Positions 1 through 10,159 of a DNA stretch of 64,000 nt are shown piece after piece; the stretch's first letter is position 1, and each line of letters starts with the position of its first letter. The DNA is from Oxytricha trifallax (Eukaryota; Ciliophora; Spirotrichea; Sporadotrichida; Oxytrichidae). The position numbers were made by a program, and so were the translations under genes. Under the pieces are notes generated by a model. The model was not told the DNA's origin. It searched no databases and saw only the letters and a list, made by a program, of their open reading frames with translations. The stretch spans positions 62,001 to 126,000 of the forward strand of contig ARYC01000570.1 of assembly GCA_000711775.1 (NCBI GenBank). Reading direction: 5' to 3'.

Positions 1-237
1 AAAGAAATCAAAAATTAACTATAGTTATATTAAAAAAGGTTTTGAAAAAAATGAAAGATTGTTAATTTATAAAAAAATAATTATTAATAGATCATAATTT
101 CTAATTTTTTAACAAAGTTTATTGTATTTATGCTAAGGAACTTAAAAATTAATAAAATTATTTTTATTTAATAAATGCAAATTAATTTTTATAGACAAAT
201 TTCCGTATTTTTCATAAAAAAATAAAATATAAATTTA
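1..237. other. AT-rich non-coding DNA, probably IES
   Basis: Very AT-rich sequence with no convincing reading frame on either strand under the TGA-only stop code. It precedes the first recognisable coding block of the channel gene at about 238 and is most simply an IES of that gene. Confidence 0.5.
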
Positions 238-1676
238 ATCCTATCCTTAAGATTTAGTATCATGACATCTATGCTATATGGAGCCTTTGCTGAATTAGTC
301 TTTTTTGTGATATTCTTTATTATCTTTATAGTAGAATTTTCCTTGCTATTTATGATTGCCTTAAAAGGGAAAAATATGGAACAATATGAAGGACTTTCAC
401 TTTTTGGAGGTTATATGATGATGTCTTTTAGGCTTTCAACTGGAGATTTTGAACTGGATAATTATCATTATTTTTATTTAATGCTGTACGGAAGTTAATA
501 CTGAGGCTTAAGCCAACCAGATAGATATAATCAGATATTCAAACTTTTACTTTTGATGATCCAGTTTCCTCTTTCAGAAGAAAGCTACCCATAAATATAC
601 TCAACTAGTTTGACACCGCGCACGATTACCGATTGCTTTGGGTAGGTCTCATGTGATCTTTGAACTGGATAATTACAATAGTCAATCCTAACTTTTTATA
701 CTAATATTTACAAAACCTTATAAAAGAATATATTATTAAGCGAATTCATTCAAAATGTAGAAATTGTAAAAATGTTATTCAAAATGCCACTAATTTACTA
801 TATCTCTAATAATTATTTCATGTACATTTTAAAAGTTACAAATAATATCTGAATATACAATTTTTTATTGTACAATTAAATCCTGTATAAATTCTCTTAA
901 AAAATGCACAAAAAGTCAATGTACAATTTCCAAAATTGTACACGAAATGTACAGGTAAGATTAGTTAATTAGTGCTAAAATATACACAAATAGCATGGAA
1001 TGTACAATATGGGTCCCACAACTTTTTGAGAATTGTACAAAATAAAACCTGATTAGTGTTTACAGAAGATGCGATGTGTGATTTAAGTTTTAATTAATTA
1101 CTAAGCGCTGGGTACTAATGTCTAAGCAGTGCGATCTGATCCCTCTCGCCAAAACGCTTCTATGGCATTCCCATCAGTAAATTAGACTGAGCTGTACCGT
1201 ATCGTGGCTGATCTTGATCGCCTGCGTAATTAGGACTTTATTGTTACCGGCCACATTTAGTCCACCGCGATAAATATTACGCAAGTCTCAGTATTCGCAT
1301 TTTCCCCTCTCAGAAACAGGATATCATAAGTTAAAGGCCTATCTCAGCCCTAATTAAGTGGACGATCAAGATAAGACACGATACGGTACAGCGCAGTCTA
1401 ATGAACTGACGGTAATGCCATAGAAGCGTTGCGGCGAGAGGAATCAGACTGCACTGCTTAGAAATTAGTACCCAGCGCTTAGTAATTAGTCAAAACTTAA
1501 ATCACACATTGCATTTTCTGTAAAAACTGATCGGGTTTTATTTTGTACAATTCTCAAAAAGTTTTGGGACCCATATTTTACATTTTACATGTTGTTTGTG
1601 CACCTTTAAGCACTAATACACTAATCTTTCCTGTACATTTCGTGTACAATTTTATATATATATATATTATATATAT

Positions 1677-1708
<32 letters not shown>

Positions 1709-2902
1709 ATATAATTATTTATATAGGATTTAATTGTACAATAAACAATTGTACATTCAGATATTAATTGTAATTTTGAAACTTTGCATCAAATAATAAG
1801 TAGAGATATAATAAATTAGTGGCAGTTTGATTTTAATTTTTTGCAATTTCCCCCATTTTGAATGGATTTGTTAATAATATTTTTCTTTTTTAAATGTTTT
1901 ATACTATTCAATTTATTTAAAATTATTTGAATCATTTTTTTTCTTTAAAGGCTTTTTTATTGAAACATTCATTGTAGTTTTTGATTATGAACTCTTGAAT
2001 GAATTAAAAATGTCTAATATCTAAACCATCTATAATTAATAAGTGTTTATATTGTGGGGGATCTGGATACTCGCTGTTCTCGCCTTGAACATGATATTCT
2101 TAAATTTCATTATCGCAGTTATTTCAAGCACTTTTGACAAAGTCATGGAAAGTCAGGAGGAAGAGGAATATAAAATGAAAATTGATAAGATTGTTCAATG
2201 TGTCAAAATATTTAGATTGCAGTTTCATTCTCTAGTAACATATTTTAAAATATTCACCTTGAATTTATAATCAAGATTTTATGAAATGAGCTGAAAGTAA
2301 ATTAGAAATAAACTAATAATAATAGGTATAGTAATTGTAATAATGAAAAAATGCATATCTAAAAATATCAGTTTCATCTTCTTCATCTTTAGTCTTATCA
2401 GGTACGACCACTAAAAAATAAAATTTAAATTTATCTTTTTTTGTAAATAACATTTTATGTGAATGAATGCACAATCAACTTCTGCGTCTGATCATTTTAA
2501 ATTTTATTATTATTAATCAATTATTTAAAACAATTCACTTTATTTCAAAAATATTGTAAATTTCAAATTTTCACCTTAATTTGTCCAAAATCACACCCTT
2601 GAATAAAATAATTTTTATTTAGAAATTCAAATTATTCCAATTTTATAAAGAACTTTTTAGTAATCAAAAAACCAGATTTTGTAGATGATAATTCTTAATC
2701 TTGGAATGGTTTTATGAAAGCTGTCAAGAATACTTTAAAAATAAGCTCTCAAAAAGTCATCAACAATTTCTAGTTACACTTCAATGATACTAGCAAGTAA
2801 GTTGAAAAATAAATAATAGAAATTTAAACTATCTATGATAAGGAGAGATCTGAAATTTTAAGAGAGATAGGTGAAATATAGGAACTTATTCAATAATTGT
2901 GA
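238..2902 (+). CDS. Polycystin/TRP-like cation channel, C-terminal MDSs (5' part outside window)
   Basis: Pore-module part of a membrane cation channel. Block 238-464 encodes a hydrophobic segment (FVIFFIIFIVEFSLLF) and a pore-loop-like stretch FRLSTGDFEL. Block 659-700 continues it. Block 2046 to about 2200 encodes the last membrane helix with the family signature NMIFLNFIIAVISSTFDKV, followed by an acidic tail. Block about 2655-2902 encodes a coiled-coil tail rich in TAA/TAG glutamines and ends at TGA 2900-2902. The helix plus LNFIIAVIS motif is typical of polycystin and mucolipin channels. Joins at the 17-bp repeat and at the 6-bp repeat TTTATA restore one frame through the pore into the last helix. 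A possible inverted block lies at 2375-2415. The N-terminal part must lie left of the window. The ion carried is not determinable. Confidence 0.72.
448..675 (+). other. IES bounded by a 17-bp direct-repeat pointer
   Basis: The sequence TTTGAACTGGATAATTA occurs at 448-464 and again at 659-675. Removing one copy plus the 194 bp between joins the pore-loop block to the following codons in frame. This is the expected structure of an IES with a long pointer. Confidence 0.7.
695..2051 (+). other. 1.35-kb IES with pointer TTTATA, holding a foldback element
   Basis: TTTATA at 695-700 and 2046-2051 brackets about 1.35 kb. Removal of 695-2045 joins CTT TTT ATA to TTG TGG in the channel frame, leading directly into the last transmembrane helix. 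The interior consists largely of the long inverted repeat listed separately plus short AT-rich flanks. Confidence 0.65.
710..1900. repeat. Long foldback (inverted-repeat) element, about 1.2 kb
   Basis: Left arm about 710-1245 is the reverse complement, with scattered mismatches, of right arm about 1345-1900. For example GATCAAGAT..CACGATACGGTAC appears in opposite orientations near 1190-1220 and 1365-1395. A spacer of roughly 100 bp lies between. The arms carry several copies of a TTGTACAAT-like motif and are locally less AT-rich than the flanks. No transposase frame is visible, so it looks like a non-autonomous foldback or MITE-type element. A TA-repeat tract (about 1650-1710) interrupts the right arm. 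Confidence 0.8.
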
Positions 2903-3023
2903 GAAATATATCATCAATTAAGATATTATGCTTTTTAGATTTATTTTTAAATAAAGCCAAGATGCAATAGAAAGTAATCAATAATAATAATTATTAAGAC
3001 AAAAATAATAAAAATTTTGGATA

Positions 3024-3130
3024 ATAAAAACCCCTACAGTAGTTTGATTGATAAAAGTAAACTATTAAGACTTATTTTATTAGGGTTTTAATAGGGTTTA
3101 TGTAGGGGTTTAATGTTTAAATATTAATAA
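3024..3130 (+). repeat. Left terminal inverted repeat of outer TBE
   Basis: Starts AAAAACCCCTACA and pairs with the reverse complement of 11497-11615 over roughly 100 bp, including TAGGGTTTTAATAGGGTTTA. The outermost telomere-like repeats are reduced compared with the right end, so the exact element border and target duplication are not clear. Confidence 0.8.
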
Positions 3131-3234
3131 TAAGTGAGTATATGTGAGGTTTGGGGTCAGTTTATATCAGAGAGTAAATAGATTTATTTTTAAGTTGCTC
3201 TTTGGATGTGATGATTATAGTGATCAACTTAAAC

Positions 3235-4235
3235 ATTTTATAAATTACTAATATTTAATATAAGTGCTAAAAGAATCTTCAATATCAAAATTGTAAAATT
3301 TAAATGTTGATAACAAATGGTCCCCAGTCCGCAACTCCAGAAACTGTATGGAAATCTAATTCACTCTCCTATTTACTGACTATTAAACACAGTAAGAATT
3401 AAGAGAACACATCAAATTCATAGTCTATGAGGAAAGTAGCTCCTATACCTACACGTCTGAAAAGAACCAGACAATTCAGCAAACTTAATTCTTCTATAGA
3501 GAGTGAGTTTACCTAGAGTAGAGAAGGTCACACATATATCAATGAAAATCTTTGTTTAGAATAAAAATACCGAAGTTACATTCAGAGAGAGATTGAAAAT
3601 ATCAGATGATATAAATTAATATACTGAGTAAAAATTGTTTTATTTACCATGAATTCAAAAATAATCAAGTTTTTCACTATAGTATTTATTAATATACTAA
3701 TTAAATAATTAAAATCGCACTCCAACCCAAACGATCATAAATTTGAGTTAGAGTGCGGAATAAATTAGAAAATAAATTTAAATATATGATCACTTTAAAA
3801 AATGACATTTCGTTTAATAAAAACCACATTAGGTTTTAATTATTAAATAAATATATTGCATATTACAATAATTAAACTAGAATTTATTGATAATTTTTAA
3901 AACTAATCAATTAAAAAGTTATATATATATTATTTTTTTTTATGATTTAAAATTTAATATTTAAAACATAATGTGATTTTTAATAAACGAAATGTCATTT
4001 TTAAAAGTGATCATTTATTTAAATTTATTTTCTAATTTATTCCGCACTCTAACTCAAATTTATGATCGTTTGGGCTGGAGTGCAATTTTAATTTTTTAAT
4101 TAGTAATATATTAATAAATACTATATAGAAAAACTTGATTATTCTTTAAATCTTGGTAAATAAAACAATTTTTTCTCATTAAAAGGGCTTGACCCTTTTT
4201 AGGTGCCATGCTTTATAAGATTGGGGTCCCCAGAG
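3235..4235. other. About 1 kb inserted into the outer TBE transposase gene
   Basis: Alignment by eye with the other two TBEs shows that sequence homologous to the transposase stops near 3234 and resumes near 4236. The insert consists of about 390 bp of unique AT-rich sequence (3235-3625), a foldback element (3626-4180) and a short tail. GGTCCCCAG occurs near both ends (about 3321 and 4226), possibly a trace of the insertion. No gene was recognised in it. Confidence 0.6.
3626..4180. repeat. Second foldback/MITE-like inverted repeat
   Basis: Left arm about 3626-3895 pairs with right arm about 3955-4180. TTGTTTTATTTACC at the left edge reappears inverted as GGTAAATAAAACAA at the right edge, and the GC-richer block CACTCCAACCCAAACGATCA (3719-3738) reappears inverted near 4063-4082. 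The AT-rich loop has no coding capacity. The sequence is unrelated to the foldback at 710-1900. Confidence 0.8.
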
Positions 4236-4576
4236 ACCTCAATGTGATCAAATTAATATTATTCTAGATTACACATCTATAGCAAGACTACTCCATAAAT
4301 ATCCTGCAACTTTGAGGTCTCATTGTCTATTAGCATTGAATTTAAAGAGCTAGCAACTTATTTCTAAGCCTAAAAGACCTATTAAGTTTTAGCAGCATCA
4401 TATCGATTATCTTATTAATGATAAGACTCTTAAATACTGGGCTCACTTCTCTCTAGCTTATAGAGCTGTGATGTTTCATCACCTATTCTTGAACTTCATA
4501 TCTCTACATAATCTATAGCGAATATCTATAAAAATAACGGATTATCTTACAAGACAATCAATCGCGTCAAGAGAAT

Positions 4577-4655
4577 CAAAAACCCAAAATCCCTTAGTGA
4601 GGTTTATAAATGCTTTGATTTGTAGGGTATAGTTGGGTCTTATTGGGGTTAGTAG
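4577..4655 (+). repeat. Left terminal inverted repeat of TBE copy 1
   Basis: CAAAAACCCAAAATCCC followed by TTAGTGAGGTTTATAA; about 78 bp match the reverse complement of 8572-8650. The telomere-like part is slightly decayed compared with the right end. Confidence 0.9.
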
Positions 4656-4677
4656 AGAAATAAGGCCAATATGCAAA

Positions 4678-5715
4678 ATGAGAAATAGAAATTAGCGAAA
4701 TTTAGGGTCTATTTATGATGAGTAATATTTAGATTTACTGCTTAAGCTTAGACATGGTACAAGTGTAAATATAGACTTAGTCAAACCTGTAATGAATTAT
4801 GCAGCTATAGCAAAGCTCCTGTGCAAGAGTGCCTCAACAGTTAGGTATCATTGCTTGTTGGCTGTTTAGCATTATAATTCAGGCAATTGAAAGCATCCTG
4901 CAAGAAAATAAAAGTTCTCACAGCACCATATTGACTACCTCTGTGATTCGAAGACTTTAAAGCATTGGGCACACTTTCCACTAGACTAGCGAGCCGTGAC
5001 GTTTCATCGCAAGTTTCCTGACATGCGTATCTCTCCATAAACTATAGCCAACATTTATAGAAAAAATGGTATTACTTTCAAGACTGTCAAGAGTGAAGAG
5101 AGTGATTGATTTTACAGTGCAATTTTATAGTAATAATTTAAACTAATATATATGATTAAATGCAGAGGGCTATTGACAATAACATCAAGTTCATACAGGC
5201 TGATGAAGCTGTGTTTACCTTCAACACCTTTATTAATAAGTCTTGGTATAAGAAGTATGATAATATAGAAGTCTACGATCAGAAAGTAAAAGGTTGTAAC
5301 CCATCCAATATTAGCAGGTATTAGTGAAGACTCTGGCTTAGAATTTTATGCTATTCATCCTCGCTCTATTAAGCGAGAGTAGTATATAGAGTTCCTACAA
5401 AAGCTGAGAGATAAATACAATGATTAAGAGATCATCCTGTTTGTTGACAACCTCTCAGTTCATAAGACTAAGGAGTCTAAGAAAGCTTATGAAGAGTTAA
5501 ACATTACTCCTGTATACAATGTTCCTTACAGCCATTAATTTAATGGAATTGAATTCTACTGGAGTTAAATCAAGACCCACTACAAGAAACTGCTGCTATA
5601 TCACCTAATGCATGACTTGCCTTTAGATACAGTAGACTTGATTCAGAGTAGCTGCAAGAGAGTAAGCATAGATAAGACAACATTTTGTGCGAGAGAATAA
5701 AGAGTGAATGTTTAT
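4678..5715 (+). pseudogene. TBE copy 1 transposase (42-kDa type), disrupted
   Basis: DDE transposase of the IS630/Tc1/mariner superfamily. ATG 4678 corresponds to the intact-length start of copy 2. Catalytic landmarks remain: ADEAVFTF, FVDNLSVHKT, and FNGIEFYWSQIK. Disruptions: an in-frame TGA at 4888-4890 (codon 71) and a one-base insertion in the run GTAAAAGG near 5289, which throws the middle of the gene out of frame. The normal stop is also lost, and the frame would run on. TBE transposases are known to act in developmental DNA elimination in Oxytricha; this copy is unlikely to make full-length protein. Confidence 0.85.
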
Positions 5716-5740
5716 AAATAAGTTTTAGATTTAAATAAGC

Positions 5741-6530
5741 TCACATATTAAACTAACCATTAAAGGGGTTTGACTTCTTTTTCTTCTCCTCTTCTTATGG
5801 CTTGCTTGGGCCCATATTTCTTGTCTTAGTGCCAGCTCCTGTATCTATGTCCATTTCATCTGGCTTTTAAAAATCTTTATAAAGTCTCTTGTTCACTTCA
5901 TGAATAGTCTATGACTTTCTCTCTTTGTGAACCTTTGTATATTCTTTCATTAGAAATATACCAGTTCCAGGTTTCCCTACAAAGTTATGTGTCAAAGCTT
6001 ACTAGAGAGGAAGGGATGCTTCTTAAGCTCTACGAGCCAAGTCCCGCTTATAAGTATGCCTTGCTTCTTTTAATCTTCTGGATAAATTGAGTAGCGTTTC
6101 TTGTGAGCTTCTTCAATGATTTTTCTAGGTAACACTCTCTTAAAGTGCCAAGAACACCAAAGAAGAAGCTCCTTTCTGGAAGCTTATTAGAGAGTTGTTT
6201 CTTTGTAGGAAGATCAACGACCAACTCTTCATCTTACATCGCATCCTCGTAAAGATTAGTGACTAAAATCTCTGGGAAGTTTTGTATATCTATCAACTTT
6301 ATTTAATTGTTTTTGAAGGCTTTCTTCTCATCGCAGAGTATAGCTTTTAAGAATGAAATTTTGGTACCTTCCATCGTTGGAAGGAATAAACCAACTATAG
6401 TATATGATTAAGTATATGTCACATGCTTACCATGCTGAGTGAGGTATCGATAGAGATCTTCCTTGCTTCTGAATCTTGAGATCATTTCTTAAGCTTCAAC
6501 CCTCTTCATTGCAGTACTTATAGATTCCAT
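5741..6530 (-). pseudogene. TBE copy 1 22-kDa protein gene, frameshifted
   Basis: Minus-strand gene, start 6530 (MESISTAMKRVEAQEM), stop TGA 5741-5743, function unknown. Closely matches the minus-strand gene of copy 2. Two introns are visible: one after QHG near 6395-6430 (GTAAGC..TATAG) and a 26-nt intron at 5977-6002. A one-base deletion relative to copy 2 in the stretch after FFFGVLGT shifts the frame, so the gene is broken. The C-terminus ends GQFNM as in copy 2. Confidence 0.8.
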
Positions 6531-6639
6531 CCTTGTTCCTTCTCTTCTTATTGAATTTCAAATTTTAGTATATAGAGTTCTGGATTCTACTGCTTAAAAT
6601 CTTAGTATTGAATATGGGCATCTTATAGGAGGTCAAGCT

Positions 6640-7064
6640 GGTAAGGATACGTGGAGAAAGCTGGCAGAAACTTTAACAAACTTCAGATATGGATATCCAT
6701 TTATATCAATTTAGTTCCATTAAATTAGTACAAAATCTGTTTAAATTTAATTGGTACCAATTTAATAGTACCAAAACTTAATTATTGCCTAGTTTTAAAC
6801 TAATGAGGTTTTAATGGAAAAGTTCCAATATGGTTCAAAACCTAATTGGTACCAGTACCAACCCAATTTTATACTTGGTTGGTACCAAAATCAGAATTAT
6901 TAAAAATGAAATTAGAGAATTTATAGTAATAAAATAAACAAAAAATTGATCTCTAACACCTAAAAAACAATCATTATTGGTGTAGGATCAACTCCTATAC
7001 AGAGTTACTATAACCAGAGAGGTTATTAGAGCTTAATAATAGAAATTTAACTTTGAATTTAAAC
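6640..7064. promoter_or_regulatory. Bidirectional control region with repeated GGTACC motifs (copy 1)
   Basis: Region between the divergent 22-kDa (minus) and 57-kDa (plus) genes. It holds repeated palindromic motifs built on GGTACC, such as TTGGTACCAA and AATTGGTACCAATTTAAT, with variants TAGTACC and GGTACCAGTACCAA, roughly at 6725-6890. The position suggests binding sites for a regulator of both genes. Confidence 0.55.
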
Positions 7065-8511
7065 ATGGCGGCTAACTTAAATCGTAATGCAGTTTCTCTT
7101 GGAACAGGTTAATCATTGCTCAACTTTGGCTCCTCCAAGAAACCAGAAGTAATTTATATTGAAAAGGAGGTAGAGCTAAGAGCTCTAGAGTTTGAAGCTG
7201 AGGTCTTTAAAATATAAGTTTAAAACAAGAAGTAGAGTGCAGAGATAGGAGTTTAAATATAAGTTGAATTGGTTGAGGAAGATAAGGAACAACAACCAAT
7301 TGAAAAAATTAAAACATTTTAATGTGAAGACTGCTAAAATTTCTTCTCAACTGAGTTAAGCTTGAAGAGGCACATCTAAGAGATACACTCTGGTAGAGCT
7401 AAGATCTACTTTAAGAACGATAAAGTAGATGGTAGGTATTAGTGCTCAACATGCATGAAGTCTTATACTCACTCAGTCAAAGTAAAGAGGCATATGCAAA
7501 AGCACCACTTAAGCGAATTCCTAATTAAAGATTAAGCTACTTAAAAGCTTATACCTGCTAAAAGAAAAAATAACTCTCTTGAGTCATTATGAGAACAGGA
7601 GGAAAGGCTCAAGAGGCAGAAGCGTTTTAAATCAATGAATCAGCCAACAAATGGTATTCTTATAGCATGTCTTTAAGAGAGAGCTATGTATATACCTGCA
7701 TTGAATACAATTGATATTGAGAGTTGTATTGAAAATTACTTGCATTTTGACCTGCCAAACAAGGCTTAGCTTTTAGTGGTTGATGAGTATGCTTACAAAG
7801 TATATCCTTTCAAGTATCTCATTATTAACGAGCAGTATCAAAATGAATTTGCAAATGAATACATAATCTTGAGAGAGGCTTAGAAAAAATAGTTTAAAAA
7901 CTTACTTATACTCGATGAAGTTATTCTTGGGCATGGATTTGTTGCATTAAGACTAAAAAAAGTTTTAAATGACTTTGAAAGAGTATCTCTCAAAATAGAT
8001 ACCCAGATGATTTAAATGAGATCTGTCAGAAATGATTAAAGGTGTTTAAGAGCTTCATGAACTTGGGTATGTACGTAGAGATTTGAAGCCTGAAAATGTT
8101 ATGTTAAATCTCTGCCCTTTAGAAATTGTAGTCATTGAAATCAATAGAGCGATAAGATAAGAAATAGTGACTTTGGCTAAGGTGCTTGATACACCAGGAT
8201 ACTTTCCAATCAGGGAGAAGTGGACTAATGCCTCTGTTTAATGGGATGTTTGGGCAGTTGCTGCCATAATCTTAGAGTGCGATATGGAAAGTATTTCATA
8301 CTTTGGAACAAAGCACGAAAAATAATCAATAAGTTTGGCCTCTAAACATATTAAACAGGAAGATGTCTGCAATGAAATTAAGAAGCTTGTAGAGATGATA
8401 ATCGTTAGAGCTACAGCTTATCCAAGACAATCGTTAGAAGACATACATGAACCACTCCAGAGAGCTAGATTCAAGAGGTACCACAAAGATAAGCAGGTAA
8501 AATTTGTTTGA
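7065..8511 (+). pseudogene. TBE copy 1 57-kDa zinc-finger/kinase gene, disrupted
   Basis: ATG 7065, natural stop TGA 8509-8511. Two C2H2 zinc fingers are followed by a protein-kinase-like domain, as in copy 2. The frame is broken: an in-frame TGA occurs near 7590, and there is a frameshift near 7960 before the kinase core. The catalytic loop has changed from HRDLKPEN to RRDLKPEN and the following DFN to EIN, so kinase activity would be lost even if frames were repaired. Confidence 0.85.
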
Positions 8512-8571
8512 ATTAAGTACACTAATAATCATTAAATATTCATTAAATTCACAAAAAACCTGCGTTTTATC

Positions 8572-8650
8572 TACTAACCCCAATAAGACCCCAACTATGC
8601 CCTACAAATCAAAGCAATTATAAACCTCACTAAGGGGTTTTGGGGTTTTG
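8572..8650 (-). repeat. Right terminal inverted repeat of TBE copy 1
   Basis: Ends AAGGGGTTTTGGGGTTTTG followed by the AAT duplication at 8651-8653. This carries two clean G4T4 telomere-type units. Confidence 0.92.
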
Positions 8651-8716
8651 AATGATTGACCTTAATGTTCCATTTATTAGGATATTTTAAATTATATATT
8701 AAACGAATGAATAAAT

Positions 8717-9483
8717 TCACATATTAAATATGCCCGTAAATGGATTTGGGTTCTCTTTCTTTTCTTCATCTTTAGAACTTCCTTGGGCCTATGTTTCCTC
8801 ACTTAGTGCCAGCTCCTGCATCTATGTTCATCTCGTCTGGCTTTTATAAATCTTTTAAGAGTTTTTACACAATTAATGCTTTACTTGAGACTTTCTCTCT
8901 CTATTTAATTTACTGCGCTCTTTCATCAAGTATATACCAGTACCAGGTTTTTCTATATAGTTAGAAGACTAAGCTTACTTGAGATGAAAGGATGCTTTTT
9001 AAGTTCCTACTGCCAGGTGTCACTTATTTTTATACCTTGCTTATCTTTTTATTCAGGAGAGATGCTTTAGCGTTTCATATTTTTGCTCATGTTTCAGAGT
9101 TGCAAGAACACCAAAGAAGAAGTTTCTCTCTGGCAACTTATTAGAGAGCTGTAGCTTTGATGGAAGGTAAAAAGCTGCGTCAGGATCAAACATAGCATCG
9201 TTATAAAGGTTTGCCACTGATATTTCAGTGTGGTTAGGTCTCTCTATCATCCTAATTTCATTAGACTTAAAAGCTTTTTTTTTCTCACTCAGTAAGGCTT
9301 TTTAGAATGAGATATTAGATCCTCCTAAGTCGGCAAGTACAATCCAAATATAATGGATTTATTAATCTTACTTAACAACTTACCTTGCTATACCAAATAT
9401 CTATAAAGATCCTCTTTACTTCGAAATTTTCTTATTAAATCTTGAGATTAAATTCTCTTCATTGCATCATTCATAGACTCCAT
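8717..9483 (-). pseudogene. Outer TBE 22-kDa protein gene remnant
   Basis: Start 9483, stop TGA 8717-8719. The central part is still readable (9053-9250) and contains LSNKLPERNFFFGVL, identical in this motif to copy 2. The 26-nt intron is conserved at 8953-8978, and an upstream intron begins GTAAGT near 9387. Frame breaks follow the FFFGVL block. The C-terminus ends FNM as in the other copies. Function unknown. Confidence 0.75.
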
Positions 9484-9599
9484 CTTGCTTCCTCTTTCTA
9501 GAAATGTTAATGAAATTAAAAATTATGGATAACCATTCTAAGTTTATTAAAATCTTACTACTAAATAGGGAAGACCTACTGGAGGTCAACCTTGAAAAG

Positions 9600-9850
9600 A
9601 TATAAGGAGAAGCATTGAAAAACTTGCTCCAAGTTTCACAGATTGATTCCCATTTTTATCAAACTTTCTCCATTAAATTGCTCCTAATAATGTTTAATTA
9701 TTTAGGAGGTCCTCCAAATTAAGTTCAAACTTTATTAGGAGTTAAATTTTAAGGTTAAAACTTAATTAGGAGCATATTAAATTTAAAAATTTTTAATAAA
9801 TTTACCTCCAAGAGAAACCTTCATTAGGAGTATTTTAATTTACTAAAATG
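9600..9850. promoter_or_regulatory. Divergent control region of outer TBE with AGGAG/CTCCT motifs
   Basis: Same position as the GGTACC region of the other copies, and the flanking words (TTAATTA, CCATTAAATT) are alike. The repeated core here is AGGAG: TTAGGAGGTCCTCCAAAT (perfect palindrome AGGAGGTCCT), TTAGGAGTTAAA, AATTAGGAGCAT and TTAGGAGTATT. Confidence 0.5.
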
Positions 9851-10159
9851 TATAAAATTCTCATAAAATATGTCAACTTACAGTCTTTTATGGTTAATTC
9901 ATTTTCTTACCCCTCACCTCAGCAAAAAAACTACCAGAGTGTCTTATTCTCGAATACTATAGTTTATCAAGGTATCTTATATCATTTTTATAATAAAATA
10001 TATCAGCAAACTAAAATGAACGCTAAAATTTCGAGAACTAGGGTAAAACCAATAAAAATTATCATTCTAGCAACCAAAAAAATAGAGACTAGAGACGCAA
10101 GTACTTAATGGGAGTATACACTTGTCAACTTTGATTAAACTATCTTTGAAATTTAAATA

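Larger units (their letters stand above)
3131..4576 (+). pseudogene. Outer TBE transposase remnant, 5' part (interrupted)
   Basis: Residual homology to the first third of the TBE transposase: about 3140-3234 matches the start region of the two other copies, then resumes at about 4236-4576 after a 1-kb insertion. Recognisable coding includes KYWAHFSLAYRAVMFHH, matching KHWAHFPLDQRAV of the nested copy. The frame is broken. The reading frame runs into the nested TBE at the AAT at 4574-4576 and continues for about 55 bp after 8650 (MIDLNVPF), after which the catalytic core is deleted up to the normal gene end near 8700. No DDE residues remain. Confidence 0.75.
4577..8650 (+). mobile_element. Nested TBE transposon (copy 1), 4074 bp
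   Basis: Complete TBE flanked by AAT target duplications (4574-4576 and 8651-8653). Its ends carry C4A4-type repeats (right end GGGGTTTTGGGGTTTTG). It contains transposase (plus), 22-kDa (minus) and 57-kDa (plus) genes in the order known for Oxytricha TBEs. Each gene has stops or frameshifts, so this copy is probably not autonomous. It is inserted in the transposase gene of the outer TBE; deleting it with one AAT rejoins the outer frame (KR-MIDL). Confidence 0.95.

Noticed and set aside
1640..1712. TA-rich tract considered as a separate satellite
   Set aside because: Short simple repeat inside the right arm of the foldback; probably local slippage.
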